A stretch of 64,000 nucleotides of DNA from Oceanobacillus jeddahensis (GTDB lineage Bacteria; Bacillota; Bacilli; Bacillales; Amphibacillaceae). Positions within the stretch are counted from its first letter, which is position 1. Every line of letters begins with the position of its first letter. The notes below the pieces were generated by a model. It was not told the origin of the DNA. It ran no database searches and worked only from the letters and a program-made list of their open reading frames with translations. Below, piece by piece: positions 1 through 9,649 of this stretch. The stretch covers positions 186,001-250,000 of the forward strand of contig NZ_CCDM010000006.1 in assembly GCF_000750635.1 (NCBI RefSeq). Reading direction: 5' to 3'. The translations under genes and the position numbers were made by a program.

Positions 1-472
1 TATATTACCATGAAAATGTATGGAAATTCAATATATTTTTTGTAATAAAATGAAATAAAAGACCTAATAATTTAGAAGGTTATTTATTAATTAGACCGAA
101 ATGCTTGTTTGAGTTTATAACTATATACCTAAAGAACGATGTGATTTTTGAGAATTAAATTAAATATAAAAAGGTATAAAAAATACAGGTATCATTGCTG
201 CTTTAATATTCCGTGTAATCATAAAATAAACAATAAACTTTGTGTTACTTTGAAATAAAGTATATGAAGAAGTGTTTTATCATGAATGATATCGGGAAAA
301 AATAAGTAAATAGCCCGTTCACCTTCAATGTAATCAATGATGCAGCAATAACCTAAAACGATGGAAAGTATAAGTAATTGGAAGATTGACAGTGTTTTGT
401 ACTTCGGACAGAAGCGGGTATACAGAGTATGACTCAAAAAGAAAGATTAAAAATCAGGAAGGAGAGAGCAGC
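1..472. other. Gene-free left edge
   Basis: AT-rich DNA without a convincing gene. A 72-codon open frame on the minus strand (219-437) has hydrophobic stretches but no ribosome site and was not accepted. The part just before position 473 holds the ribosome site of the first gene; I could not place a convincing -35/-10 pair. Confidence 0.5.
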
Positions 473-832
473 ATGGAAAAAATGATATTTATTCAGACAG
501 GTACGGGGATAGATTTACACGGACAAAATGTTAATCAGGCGGCAGAGCGTGCTGTGAAGGATGCAATTCATTATAATTCGATGCCGGGGATTGAATATGC
601 CTTGCCTGATCAGGATGTAAAAAATATGAAAGTGAATGTGAAATTAGGTATCCCTAGAGATATGGAGAAACTGGATGAGGAAAAGATTAAAGAAGCCGTA
701 CCGTATGGAGAGGTGACGGTGGAAAAGTTAGAAGGCGGATTGGCTGCAACAAACGGTGTCTTTCTAAGAGACCAAGAGGATAAAAATGACTTAATGTATA
801 TTGTGAATGCCGTAGTTGAAGTGGGATATTAG
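473..832 (+). CDS. Lin0512 family conserved protein
   Basis: A 119-residue cytosolic protein resembling the Lin0512 family, small conserved Firmicute proteins without an established function. The frame stays open upstream, but the ATG at 473 is preceded by a strong GGAAGGAGAG site, and translation from there begins MEKMIFIQTGTGIDLHGQN, which looks like the family N-terminus. There is no signal peptide or membrane segment. The gene stands alone and ends just before a good intrinsic terminator. Recognised by overall sequence only; no catalytic motif can be named. Confidence 0.8.
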   Translation: MEKMIFIQTGTGIDLHGQNVNQAAERAVKDAIHYNSMPGIEYALPDQDVKNMKVNVKLGIPRDMEKLDEEKIKEAVPYGEVTVEKLEGGLAATNGVFLRDQEDKNDLMYIVNAVVEVGY

Positions 833-840
833 TAAGAAAG

Positions 841-880
841 AGGGAAGGCCATACGAGAGATGGTCCTTCCCTTTTCTTTT
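841..880 (+). terminator. Intrinsic terminator of the Lin0512 gene
   Basis: GGGAAGGCC and GGTCCTTCCC arms close a short loop and are followed by CTTTTCTTTT. It also faces the 3' end of the minus-strand tetR gene. Confidence 0.75.
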
Positions 881-888
881 AAAAAATG

Positions 889-1488
889 TCAATCCTTCCT
901 CGGCGCAATTCCTTTAATAAGCATTTCCGTCCATTCCTCGGTATAAGGGGCAATTTTCTCATAAATATGGGGCTTGGAGATGCCTTCTACAACGGTCTGG
1001 AAATAAAGTATCAGAAATTCATCCGAGTATTTCAAGTCTACTTTCCCCTCTTTCCGGCCACGGTGAAATAAATCCAGCATCATACCGTAATTCACTTCAT
1101 CAAATTTCTGCATTATCAAAGATAAGCCATCCGCATCCTTCTTTGTGAAAAAATCCATCATTCGCATGTAAAAGGGATGACTAATTTTATCCAACAGACC
1201 GATTTTATTTTGACTTAATGCAATCAGTGTTTCTTCAAAAGGTTTATTTTCAGCCATAATATTTTTTGCATCCGTAATCAGCCGGTTAATAAAATCCTGG
1301 AAAACTTCGTGAATCAGGTTATCCTTGCTGCCAAAATATTTAAAAAGGGTAGCTTTGCCGACATTTGCATGTTTCGCAATTTCCTCCATGGTTATATTGC
1401 CGGCATCTGTATCTCCATTCATCAGTTCAAAAGCTGCTTCTAAAATTTTCTTTTTCTTTTCTTCTGTTCTTTTTTCAAAACCATTCAC
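889..1488 (-). CDS. TetR/AcrR family transcriptional regulator
   Basis: A DNA-binding repressor of about 199 residues. The N-terminal TetR helix-turn-helix is clear (KILEAAFELM... ITMEEIAKHANVGKATLFKYF), followed by an all-helical ligand domain with a weakly conserved C-terminus. An ATG lies at 1515, but nothing like a ribosome site precedes it. A GTG at 1488 has AAGCAGG seven bases upstream and is preferred. The gene is divergent from the ABC exporter pair starting at 1793, so it probably represses that pair. The shared intergenic region contains an inverted repeat, AATATAGATT (1645-1654) and AATCTATATT (1676-1685), that could be an operator. The ligand is unknown. Confidence 0.85.
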   Translation of the reverse strand: MNGFEKRTEEKKKKILEAAFELMNGDTDAGNITMEEIAKHANVGKATLFKYFGSKDNLIHEVFQDFINRLITDAKNIMAENKPFEETLIALSQNKIGLLDKISHPFYMRMMDFFTKKDADGLSLIMQKFDEVNYGMMLDLFHRGRKEGKVDLKYSDEFLILYFQTVVEGISKPHIYEKIAPYTEEWTEMLIKGIAPRKD

Positions 1489-1792
1489 ATATATGACCTG
1501 CTTTCTGTTGAACATTCATGAAAAATTTTTGTAAATGAACGTTTCTCTTCCTATTTATTATATCTGTCTAATTATGAACTGGCAAATAAAAAATAGTATA
1601 TATTATATTGACTTCAAGGATCAAAAGGAATAATATTGAACCATAATATAGATTTATAGTTTTAAACTTTTATTTAATCTATATTTTTGAACTGTAAAGT
1701 GACTAGTGGTTTTATCTTGTCTGCTGCATGGTTTAAAGGGCAGAACTGGATAAACCGTGTATGAAAATAAGAAGAGAAGGGGTGTCAGCCTT

Positions 1793-2674
1793 ATGACAAA
1801 CATTGTGAAATTACAAGGCTTGCAAAAGAAGTTTGGTAAATTTCAAGCGTTAAGTGATGTGAATTTCACGGTAGAGGCAGGGGAAGTGGTCGGTTTTATC
1901 GGTCCAAACGGTGCAGGTAAATCAACTACGATTCGCGCTTTATTGGGGATTATTAAGCGAGATGCCGGGCAGGCAGAAATATTTGGAAAGGACGTTTGGA
2001 AAGAGAGTCTGGAAATCCATAAACGTATTTCCTATGTGCCAGGAGATGTTGCACTCTGGGGAAGTTTGACTGGTGGAGAAATCATTGACTTGTTTATGAA
2101 GCTGCATGGTGGCGGAGATAAGCAAAAACGGGATTATTTAATCAAACGTTTCGAATTGGATCCGAAGAAAAAGGCTAAAGGATACTCCAAAGGAAACAGG
2201 CAAAAAGTTGGTTTGATCGCTGCTCTATCTGTGGATTCAGATTTGTATATTTTTGATGAGCCGACTTCCGGGCTGGATCCATTAATGGAAGCCGTTTTTC
2301 AGGAAGAGGTAGAAAAAATCAAAGAGGCAGGAAAATCCATTTTGCTGTCTTCGCATATTTTGAGTGAGGTAGAGCGATTAGCGGACAGGGTCGTCATTAT
2401 TCGCCAAGGGGAGATTGTAGAGTCCGGGACATTGGATGAATTACGCCATTTAACCCGTTCTGCAGTAACTTTATCCACAGAAGCGGATGTTTCGCAAATG
2501 GAATTTGTTGAAGGTGTTCATGATTTTACGCAGAAAGACAACCAAGCAACCTTTTCTGCTGACAATAAATACATCAATACGATTCTAGCGGAAGCAACGA
2601 AATTGGGCGTGAAGAAATTTGAAGCTGTTCCGCCAACACTGGAAGATTTATTCATGCGGCATTATGAAGGATAA
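1793..2674 (+). CDS. ABC transporter ATP-binding protein (drug/polyketide exporter type)
   Basis: The ATPase subunit of an ABC exporter, about 293 residues. Visible motifs are Walker A GPNGAGKST, signature YSKGNRQKVGL (an unusual C-loop with SKGNR instead of LSGGQ), Walker B LYIFDEP and the switch region SSHIL. A C-terminal extension of about 80 residues ends in PPTLEDLFMRHY, typical of BcrA/CcmA-like exporters. The open frame begins earlier, but the ATG at 1793 follows AAGGGGTG at proper spacing. The permease gene begins 26 bases after the stop, so the two form an operon. Control by the divergent TetR is inferred. Confidence 0.9.
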   Translation: MTNIVKLQGLQKKFGKFQALSDVNFTVEAGEVVGFIGPNGAGKSTTIRALLGIIKRDAGQAEIFGKDVWKESLEIHKRISYVPGDVALWGSLTGGEIIDLFMKLHGGGDKQKRDYLIKRFELDPKKKAKGYSKGNRQKVGLIAALSVDSDLYIFDEPTSGLDPLMEAVFQEEVEKIKEAGKSILLSSHILSEVERLADRVVIIRQGEIVESGTLDELRHLTRSAVTLSTEADVSQMEFVEGVHDFTQKDNQATFSADNKYINTILAEATKLGVKKFEAVPPTLEDLFMRHYEG

Positions 2675-2700
2675 GTGCGGATATAGGAGGTGAAAGAACC

Positions 2701-4314
2701 ATGAAGGAAAAATTTGCGCGTTGGGATACCTTGTTTTGGCAGTATGTGAAACGAGATTGGAAAAAGATGATTTTTTGGATTTTGGGAGTGGGTTTATTTT
2801 CTGGGGGCTTTGTACCTGCTTTTGAAGAAATTGCAAAAGGGCAAGGGCTGGCAGGCATGTTTGAAACGCTGCAAAACCCGGCGATGATTTCTATGGTTGG
2901 TCCGACACCCATTGAAACTGCAGCGGAATATACATTAGGAGCGATGTATGCGCATGAGATGTTATTATTCTGCGGATTGTTTGCGATGATTATGTCTGTC
3001 CTGCATGTTGTTGGACACACCAGAAAGGAAGAAGATCTTGGACTGACAGAGCTTGTACGCTCTTTTCAAATTGGACGGCAGGCAAATTCACTTGCTGCAA
3101 TGGCAGAAGTGATTGTTATTAATATGTTGTTGGCGCTTTTTATTAGTGGATTGTTAATAAGCTTTGGTGCTGATTCAATTACGATTCAGGGATCCTTTTT
3201 ATTTGGAGCATCTGTTTGCATAGCTGGTATGATTGGAGCGTCTATTGGACTAGTGATGGCGCAAATCATGCCTGCTTCATCCAGTGCGACAGGTTCAAGC
3301 TTAGGTTTGGTTGGATTGCTCTATATTATTCGTGCTGGAACCGATGTATCGAATGTGGATTTATCCATGTTCAATCCGCTCGGCTGGACGTACTTAACTT
3401 ATCCATTTACAGAGAACAACTGGCTGCCGATTATTTTTGCTTTGATTTTCAGTGCTGTGATGGTAATCATTGCCTTTGCATTGGAAGGCGGGCGTGATAT
3501 GGGGGCTGGTTACCTGCCTGAAAGAGAAGGAAGAGCGCATGCAAGACGGTCTCTATTATCTGTACAGGGGCTGTTTGCCAAACTGAATAAAGGAGTCACT
3601 ATAGGCTGGCTGATTGGCTTTGCAGTGATGGGAGCAGCGTACGGTTCCATTTATGGAGATATGCAGTCATTCCTTGAAAGTAACGAGATGATGGCGCAAA
3701 TGTTTGCACAGTCAGGCGTTTCCATTGAGGAATCCTTCACAGGAACCATCATGATGGTCATGATGGTTTTGGTTTCTATTTTGCCGATTGTCATTGTGAA
3801 TAAGCTTTTTGCAGAAGAGAGCCGCTTGCATTTAAGTCAGCTACATGCCACAAAAGTCACTCGCGGTCAACTTTACTGGACGACGATCGGGTTAGCAGTT
3901 TTAGCAGGTTTGATTGGAACGTTGCTGGCAGCTGGCGGTCTCGGAGGTACGGCTATATCTGTCATGGGCGACAATGCCGCGCTGGATATCAGTGATTTTC
4001 TGGCTGCGGGTTATAACTTCTTTCCATCCGTATTATTCTTTACAGGACTTGCAGCTTTAGCGCTTGGCTGGGCACCGAAGTTAGGAAAAGTAGTCTATGC
4101 GTATCTGGGCTATTCTTTTATTCTGAATTACTTTGATGGTATTTTGGATTTACCGGAGGGCTTTTTAAAGACAGCTGTACAAAGCTGGATTCCGCAAATG
4201 CCGATGGACAGCTTCGATGCACCTGTTTTTATGATTATAACAGGGATCAGTATTGCTTTGATGATTATTGGTTACCTCGGCTATAATAGGCGGGATATGA
4301 TAGAAGGGGCTTAA
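2701..4314 (+). CDS. ABC exporter permease, TnrB3/polyketide-antibiotic exporter type
   Basis: A 537-residue integral membrane protein with about twelve hydrophobic segments in two similar halves, so one polypeptide could supply both membrane domains for the ATPase encoded just upstream. Its size and layout match the family annotated as exporters of polyketide antibiotics (tetronasin-type, COG3559). Translation begins at an ATG behind AGGAGGTG. The conserved segment RKEEDLGLTELVRSF follows the first two helices. The substrate cannot be read from the sequence; efflux of a lipophilic toxic compound under TetR control is the best inference. Confidence 0.82.
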   Translation: MKEKFARWDTLFWQYVKRDWKKMIFWILGVGLFSGGFVPAFEEIAKGQGLAGMFETLQNPAMISMVGPTPIETAAEYTLGAMYAHEMLLFCGLFAMIMSVLHVVGHTRKEEDLGLTELVRSFQIGRQANSLAAMAEVIVINMLLALFISGLLISFGADSITIQGSFLFGASVCIAGMIGASIGLVMAQIMPASSSATGSSLGLVGLLYIIRAGTDVSNVDLSMFNPLGWTYLTYPFTENNWLPIIFALIFSAVMVIIAFALEGGRDMGAGYLPEREGRAHARRSLLSVQGLFAKLNKGVTIGWLIGFAVMGAAYGSIYGDMQSFLESNEMMAQMFAQSGVSIEESFTGTIMMVMMVLVSILPIVIVNKLFAEESRLHLSQLHATKVTRGQLYWTTIGLAVLAGLIGTLLAAGGLGGTAISVMGDNAALDISDFLAAGYNFFPSVLFFTGLAALALGWAPKLGKVVYAYLGYSFILNYFDGILDLPEGFLKTAVQSWIPQMPMDSFDAPVFMIITGISIALMIIGYLGYNRRDMIEGA

Positions 4315-4511
4315 TAGCAAATTAAAAAAACATTCCATTTTGAAAAGTCAATTTATACCATATGTATATGGGATAGATTGGCTTTTTGCTGTTTTGTAAA
4401 GTTTCTGTAAATTTTTTAGATGATGGATTGAACTGGTTAAGCCTTGATGGTAAATTAATAACGAAATCCGATATCAAGCTTCGATATCAATGCTTCAGGG
4501 GATGAATCAAA

Positions 4512-4820
4512 TTGGAAGAAAAAATACTAAGAAAGTTATTTTTGGGATTTATTCAAATTCATATTCTGCATCATGCAATGGAACACCCAATTTTTGGTGT
4601 ATGGATGCTGGATGAATTAAAGGAGCATGGATACAAGATAAGTCCAGGTACCTTATATCCGATTCTTCACTCGATGGAAAAAGACGGGCTATTGAGTATG
4701 GAAGAATGTAATGCAGGTGGAAAAATAAGAAAATACTATACCGCTACCGATAAAGGGCGGATTGTGCTGGAGGAAGCTCGGGAGAAAGCATATGAACTGT
4801 TTAAAGAAATTAAAGACTGA
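4512..4820 (+). CDS. PadR family regulator next to chrA
   Basis: A compact 102-residue PadR winged-helix regulator. The diagnostic elements are GVWMLDELKEHGYKISPGTLYPILHSMEKDGLL and the wing KIRKYYTATDKGR. The start is TTG at 4512, behind an AGGGGAT site. It ends 18 bases before the chromate transporter gene and is clearly co-transcribed with it. As I recall, PadR-type regulators (ChrI) control chrA operons in other bacilli, so this one is probably an autoregulated chromate-responsive repressor; that role is inferred from position. The leader (about 4460-4500) holds TCGATATCAAGCTTCGATATCA-like repeated half sites that may be its operator. Confidence 0.88.
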   Translation: MEEKILRKLFLGFIQIHILHHAMEHPIFGVWMLDELKEHGYKISPGTLYPILHSMEKDGLLSMEECNAGGKIRKYYTATDKGRIVLEEAREKAYELFKEIKD

Positions 4821-4838
4821 TAGGGAAGGGTGTACTGG

Positions 4839-6032
4839 GTGAATCATACAACATCAAAAGAGAAATTCAAACTACTATTAGAAATCCTGCTTATTTCTAC
4901 GCGGTTAGGTCTGACATCTTTTGGCGGGCCGATTGCGCATCTCGGATATTTTCACGAAGAATATGTTCGAAAAAGAAAATGGATGGATGAAAGAAATTAT
5001 AGTGATTTAGTCGCTCTGTGCCAGTTTTTACCGGGACCGGCAAGTAGTCAAGTTGGTATCGGTATTGGTGTTATGCGCGGAGGAATACTTGGGGGAATTG
5101 TTTCTTTTATCGGCTTTACGCTTCCTTCTGTGATCGCACTAATTATTTTTGCGTTGGTTTTGCAAGGAACATCTTTTGAGGAAGCAGGATGGATTCAAGG
5201 ATTAAAAATCGTTGCCGTAGTTGTTGTTGCTCATGCAATTTTGGGAATGGCCCAAAAGTTAACACCAGACCGTGGACGTAAAGCTATTGCACTATTTGCT
5301 TTAGTATTTACTTTATTATGGCAAACAGCCTTTACACAGGTTGGCGTTATTTTATTAGCAGGTCTAATCGGCTATGCAGTATATAAGAATCATGCGGAGA
5401 CAGAGGAATCGCAATTTGTTTTTCCGATTTCCCGAAAGCTGGGGAGTTTTTGTCTATCGCTCTTTTTCGGACTACTTATTTTGCTTCCGATTTTAAAAGA
5501 AGTGACAGCGCTGAATTGGATCGATATGTTTGATCGTTTTTACCGTTCTGGTTCACTTGTTTTCGGTGGTGGACATGTGGTATTGCCGTTGCTGGAGCAT
5601 GAATTTGTGTTGACAGGCTGGATGGATGAAACTTCCTTTTTAGCTGGTTATGGAGCTGCGCAGGCTGTCCCGGGACCATTATTTACTTTTGCGGCATATA
5701 TCGGTGCTGTTATTAGTGGATGGTCAGGTGGATTGTTGGCAATCGTAGCTATATTTTTGCCGGCATTTCTGCTTATTCTTGGTACATTGCCATTTTGGAA
5801 TCAAATCCGTCAAAATCAAAATATGAAGGGAGCGCTGATGGGAGTAAATGCTGCTGTCGTAGGGATTTTAATTTCTGCTTTTTATCATCCTATTTGGACA
5901 AGCGCTATCCTGGGTCCGGTTGATTTTGCGTTTGCGGCTGTATTATTCAGTATGCTGGTGTATTGGAAGCTGCCGCCTTGGTTAATTGTTGTGGCTGGAG
6001 CTGCTGGAGGCACACTTATATCACATCTATAA
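4839..6032 (+). CDS. chrA: Chromate efflux transporter ChrA
   Basis: A membrane protein of about 397 residues with two CHR domains in tandem. The N-terminal half carries TSFGGPIAHLGYF and LCQFLPGPASSQVGIGIG. The C-terminal half repeats the pattern as SLVFGGGHVVLPLL and AQAVPGPLFTFAAYIG. It is expected to move chromate out of the cell. The first possible start (GTG 4830) lies inside the AGGGAAGGG ribosome site, so the GTG at 4839 is preferred. It forms an operon with the PadR gene upstream. The gene converges on the gltS-type gene across a shared hairpin. Confidence 0.92.
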   Translation: MNHTTSKEKFKLLLEILLISTRLGLTSFGGPIAHLGYFHEEYVRKRKWMDERNYSDLVALCQFLPGPASSQVGIGIGVMRGGILGGIVSFIGFTLPSVIALIIFALVLQGTSFEEAGWIQGLKIVAVVVVAHAILGMAQKLTPDRGRKAIALFALVFTLLWQTAFTQVGVILLAGLIGYAVYKNHAETEESQFVFPISRKLGSFCLSLFFGLLILLPILKEVTALNWIDMFDRFYRSGSLVFGGGHVVLPLLEHEFVLTGWMDETSFLAGYGAAQAVPGPLFTFAAYIGAVISGWSGGLLAIVAIFLPAFLLILGTLPFWNQIRQNQNMKGALMGVNAAVVGILISAFYHPIWTSAILGPVDFAFAAVLFSMLVYWKLPPWLIVVAGAAGGTLISHL

Positions 6033-6080
6033 TGTCGGCGGGGATATTTTTTAATCCGTACTATATAAATTTGAAAAAGA

Positions 6081-6117
6081 AAAAACACATCAAGCATGTT
6101 AGCTCGATGTGTTTTGA
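6081..6117. terminator. Bidirectional terminator between chrA and the gltS-type gene
   Basis: AAAACACATC and GATGTGTTTT form a long stem extended inward by AGC/GCT after one mismatch. A- and T-rich flanks occur on both sides, so it can serve both converging genes. It overlaps the last codons of the minus-strand gene. Confidence 0.7.
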
Positions 6118-7454
6118 TGTTTGCCCTGGCCCCACCAGCCTGCTTTCTTGTAAATCACAATAACAACAGCCGTGCCAAGCAAGAGGACGATTGGAATCAG
6201 CCAAGTGAGCCCAAGTGCGAAAAGAATCGGAGCAAAGGTAACAATAATAATATCAACAGGTGCTACACCTACATAACCCAGCGCATAGTCTTCTGGTGTC
6301 CGGCTTTTCAGTTCCGGGTCAACAATTCGTAAAAGTGCTAGCCCCATAGCAACAGTACCGGTGCTCCAGCCCCAGCCAAAAATAGATTTCTCTAACCAAA
6401 AATCTCTGAATATATTTGGACCGACGAAACGAAATAGAATATATGCCCACAGAATACCAAAGGCAAATAATAGCACGAGCGGCAATGCATAATCCATCAC
6501 TACCGTAATATTGATCGAAGCAATACCAAAAGCAACCAGGAAATCAGTAGCGGTTCCGCCGATACGCTCCATAACCCGCCCGTCAATATATTTATCAGCC
6601 TTTAATTGCCGGCTGATTCCTTGAAAGGCTAAACCTAGTATAAAGGCGACACTGAATAACGGTATGGACACAGCTGGTATCAACTCTGTTAGTATATTTG
6701 TCAGCCAATAAGAAATACCGATTAAAAAAGCGATAATTGCTAAGTGCAGAACAAGTGGGTCAATCGAATTGGATGATACCGTTTCTTGCCCCATAGCGGA
6801 CCGTTTGGATGCCGGCATTAATCCGGATTTTAATTCAGAGGGGAGGTCCTTGAAGCTTGAAATAAATGTGGTATGCCCGTTTTCCGTACTGCGTTTTATA
6901 AGAAATAGTCCTCCTAAAACAGCAACCAGAATCCCCACAGTGGCAGAGGTCATGCCAAGGTCCATTGCTTCTTCCCAGCCGGCATGTGCTAATCCTTCTC
7001 CAATAGCTGCTGCTGTGCCATGCCCGCCTAAAAATCCCGCCCCTAAAATAAGTCCAAATCCATTTGGCAAGTCCCTGAATATTGGGTTTAAAATAAGTAA
7101 AGCGAATAAGACACCTGCTCCCCACATGGATAATGTTAAAATAATAGAGTAAGAGAACATGTCACGGACACGATGGAATACTTCCGATAACCGCACCTTT
7201 GCAGCTCCGATCGGAATCGCTCCAAAAATAACTGCAATTAGCAATGTAGGATAACTGCTGAACTGTTCCGAAAAGGGCAGAATACCAACCCCGCTTGGAC
7301 CAAATGCAAGTCCAAGAAATCCGGCAATCATGCTGGCTGGCAGGAACAAGGATTGAATCCATCTCACTTTTGCCCGCAAGATGGTTCCTGCCAAAAGTAA
7401 TCCTGAAATAATACTGATATCTATCATTAATGACCAAATTGTAAAGTTTTCCAT
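6099..7454 (-). CDS. GltS-type sodium:glutamate symporter family protein
   Basis: A 451-residue membrane protein with about ten to twelve hydrophobic helices, resembling the ESS family. The glycine-rich GAGFLGGHGTAAAIGEGL segment corresponds to the first re-entrant loop region of GltS, and GWGWSTGTVAMGLALLRIVDPE to the second-half counterpart. It probably imports glutamate or a related dicarboxylate with sodium, but it is a divergent member and the substrate is uncertain. The start ATG has GGAGG thirteen bases upstream, slightly long spacing. It is a single-gene unit. Confidence 0.8.
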   Translation of the reverse strand: MENFTIWSLMIDISIISGLLLAGTILRAKVRWIQSLFLPASMIAGFLGLAFGPSGVGILPFSEQFSSYPTLLIAVIFGAIPIGAAKVRLSEVFHRVRDMFSYSIILTLSMWGAGVLFALLILNPIFRDLPNGFGLILGAGFLGGHGTAAAIGEGLAHAGWEEAMDLGMTSATVGILVAVLGGLFLIKRSTENGHTTFISSFKDLPSELKSGLMPASKRSAMGQETVSSNSIDPLVLHLAIIAFLIGISYWLTNILTELIPAVSIPLFSVAFILGLAFQGISRQLKADKYIDGRVMERIGGTATDFLVAFGIASINITVVMDYALPLVLLFAFGILWAYILFRFVGPNIFRDFWLEKSIFGWGWSTGTVAMGLALLRIVDPELKSRTPEDYALGYVGVAPVDIIIVTFAPILFALGLTWLIPIVLLLGTAVVIVIYKKAGWWGQGKHQNTSS

Positions 7455-7667
7455 TTCTTATAAAATTCCTCCTTCATTGATGTATGTTGAATAAATGGGT
7501 AGCGTTTTGTGTTACATGTTTGTAAAAGATGATTAAGTTTATTGGGGGAGTAAAATAATGTACAGATTTATTATTGTACCACATCATTACATTTTTCCAT
7601 AGATAGTAAAGAAGAAACAATATGGATTAAAAGGGAATAAATGGTTTGCATAATATGTAAATGTATC

Positions 7668-7826
7668 TTTATCACGGAGAACCGCCCGTAAAACTCCCGC
7701 CTCAAAATAAAGAGCGAAAATAAATTAATTTAGGCGGGAGATAACGGGCGCTACCTCCCTGAATCACTAAGGCTAATTCAGTGGGAGAAGGGCGAAAACC
7801 CCCACTGAATGAAGTTTCGTTTTATA
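7668..7826 (+). repeat. Hairpin repeat copy A (core form, 159 bp)
   Basis: Begins TTTATCACGGAGAACCGCCCG and ends ACTGAATGAAGTTTCGTTTTATA. Inside are two consecutive stems: CGCCCGT plus CTCCCGCC pairing with GGCGGGAG plus ACGGGCG, then CTCCCTGAAT pairing with ATTCAGTGGGAG. Full, internally deleted or interrupted copies recur at 9046, 9783, 20289, 26354, 30811, 34334 and 46248. All are intergenic. Confidence 0.9.
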
Positions 7827-8254
7827 AATTATTATAACCTTCCAGGAAGTTATTCAGAATGTCGTATGTATCAGATTGCTTATTTTTTATCTGGAAAAAT
7901 GGTGCTGCAATATTTGGCTGGAAAGTTGTTTGACAAGGTTATTATGAAGTTCATGACATAGAAAACATCTTGACATACTCCTCCAACTTTAATGGAAAAG
8001 CCTAAATTCGTTTTAGATCAGTGCTATGGGAAAAGTTATTTGTAAAACGTTAATATGAAAAAGGATAAAAAGTCATGTTACACTAAGGATAACTTTCTTT
8101 TAAAACTTAAACGTTGGAATGTTTTGAATGCAATAGGATGAAAATTTAGGGAGCGAGATGATTCGTACAGGTAAAGAGATTTCCATCACGGGATAACGCG
8201 TTGCTTTATAGAAAGGAATTGCAACCCCGATGATATGAAGGAGGTATTTGACAA
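7827..8254. other. Gene-free stretch before the SDR gene
   Basis: AT-rich DNA with no coding signal. It contains the leader of the SDR gene, whose AAGGAGG site is at 8238-8244. TAAAACGTTA near 8043 and TAAACGTTGG near 8108 look like a pair of related half sites, but no operator can be assigned. Confidence 0.4.
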
Positions 8255-9001
8255 TTGCCGAAACAAATGAAGCGTTTTGAAAACAAAGTAGCACTGGTAA
8301 CAGGTGGCCGTTCAGGGATTGGCCGGGCTATCGCTTGCCGGCTGTGTGATGAAGGAGCAACTGTTATCACGGCACAACGTGGTAAGGATGAAGAATTTAA
8401 TTGGGTGGAGGCTGATTTTTCTAATCCACATACACCGGAGCAAGTTATTGAAGAGGTCATCTCCCGGAATGGAAGACTTGATGTGCTTATTAACAATGCA
8501 GGAGTGATGCAAGAGGCTGCAATTGAAGAATTAAGCCTGGAGGATTGGGAACGTAATCTTCATGTGAACTTAACTGCTCCTTTCCTTCTGGTTCGTGCAG
8601 CATTGCCTTATCTGCGTAAAACACAGGGCAGTATCGTTAATACTGGTTCGGTAGAGGGATTGGCTGCTAATCCTGGACATGCGGCGTATAGTGCTTCCAA
8701 GGCAGGAATCCATGGATTGACTCGTGCGATAGCAGTCGACCACGGTCATGAGGGGATTCGCTGTAATGCTGTAGCCCCAGGATGGATTGATACGGAACTA
8801 AACCTGAATTTTATTGAAAAAACAGCTGATGCGGAGGCATTTCGAAACGATATTGGACGCATTCATCCGGTGGCTCGTACAGGTTCTCCTGAAGAAGTAG
8901 CAGCACTTGTGGCTTTTCTTGCAGCCGAGGAGGCAGGGTTTATCACCGGGCAAATCTATACAGTAGATGGAGGTAGAACGGCCAAATTGAGTCTTCCTTA
9001 A
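8255..9001 (+). CDS. Short-chain dehydrogenase/reductase (SDR)
   Basis: A 248-residue classical SDR using NAD(P). The cofactor motif is TGGRSGIG near residue 17, followed by NNAGVM. The catalytic Ser (NTGSVEG) and YSASK (Tyr and Lys) are intact, and the C-terminus TGQIYTVDGG is typical. The substrate is unknown. The preferred start is TTG at 8255, ten bases after AAGGAGG; an ATG at 8267 would be too far away. The gene stands alone, bracketed by repeat copies A and B in opposite orientation. Confidence 0.9.
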   Translation: MPKQMKRFENKVALVTGGRSGIGRAIACRLCDEGATVITAQRGKDEEFNWVEADFSNPHTPEQVIEEVISRNGRLDVLINNAGVMQEAAIEELSLEDWERNLHVNLTAPFLLVRAALPYLRKTQGSIVNTGSVEGLAANPGHAAYSASKAGIHGLTRAIAVDHGHEGIRCNAVAPGWIDTELNLNFIEKTADAEAFRNDIGRIHPVARTGSPEEVAALVAFLAAEEAGFITGQIYTVDGGRTAKLSLP

Positions 9002-9045
9002 ACAAAGGGAGTCTCTTTTAAGCTATCTGCACAGTCAGACAATGA

Positions 9046-9099
9046 TATAAAACGAAACTTCATTCAGTGGGAGTCTTACGGGCGGTTCTCCGTGATAAA
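9046..9099 (-). repeat. Hairpin repeat copy B, short internally deleted form
   Basis: Only the two ends remain: TATAAAACGAAACTTCATTC joined at a GGGAGT to ACGGGCGGTTCTCCGTGATAAA. The junction is what recombination between the two ACTCCC direct repeats of a full copy would leave. Reads opposite to copy A. Confidence 0.85.
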
Positions 9100-9128
9100 C
9101 AGTTAATCAATATTGCTATTTTAAGATG

Positions 9129-9160
9129 AAAAAGACATTGCAGCAATTGCGGCAATGTCT
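9129..9160 (-). terminator. Terminator of the thioredoxin-like gene
   Basis: AGACATTGC and GCAATGTCT form the stem; on the minus strand it is followed by TTTTTC. Confidence 0.7.
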
Positions 9161-9168
9161 AATCTGTT

Positions 9169-9504
9169 TTATTGGGTGTACAATTCATATATCTGGTCCA
9201 GTTTGTCTTCTAATTGTTCTAAACGGACGAAGCGGTCTGCCCGGATATATTCTTTGCCTTCTATAATCAACAGCATGATGGGTACAGTAAAAACCGAGAA
9301 TTTTTCTGCCACTTCTTCTACGTTTGCAGCATCAATATGTCCGAGATGGATAAGAGGATAGTTATCCAACAATTCTCTTAACTTTGGTAATAAGGCATGA
9401 CATACACTGCAATCTGGTCTGGATACAAAAAGGAAGCTTAACGCATGGTCATTCAAAAAATCTTCGGTCATTTTTATTGTGGTTAGTTCATGTACCTTTT
9501 TCAT
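9169..9504 (-). CDS. Thioredoxin-like protein with CSVC active site
   Basis: A 111-residue thioredoxin-fold protein. The active site is PDCSVC (Cys32 and Cys35) instead of WCGPC. The cis-proline segment VFTVPIMLLI and the final helix are present, so the domain is complete. It lacks a signal peptide and should act in the cytosol as a redox protein; small bacillar thioredoxin-like proteins of this kind have poorly known partners. A GGGAGGAG ribosome site precedes the ATG. It is a single-gene transcription unit with its own terminator. Confidence 0.82.
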   Translation of the reverse strand: MKKVHELTTIKMTEDFLNDHALSFLFVSRPDCSVCHALLPKLRELLDNYPLIHLGHIDAANVEEVAEKFSVFTVPIMLLIIEGKEYIRADRFVRLEQLEDKLDQIYELYTQ

Positions 9505-9649
9505 AATGCTCCTCCCTTATAAAGGTATTAACGCTGTATATTCTTGAATATGAATCAATCAGGTTGATCAAACAATAATGTATTCATTGTACAATAAATT
9601 ACTATCTATGTTCCATTACTGAGCCTGTAATGCTTTTTCATAATGGAAA

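Noticed and set aside
219..437. 72-codon minus-strand open frame with hydrophobic stretches
   Set aside because: No ribosome site and no recognisable family; it overlaps the leader of the Lin0512 gene and its hydrophobicity follows from AT-rich DNA.
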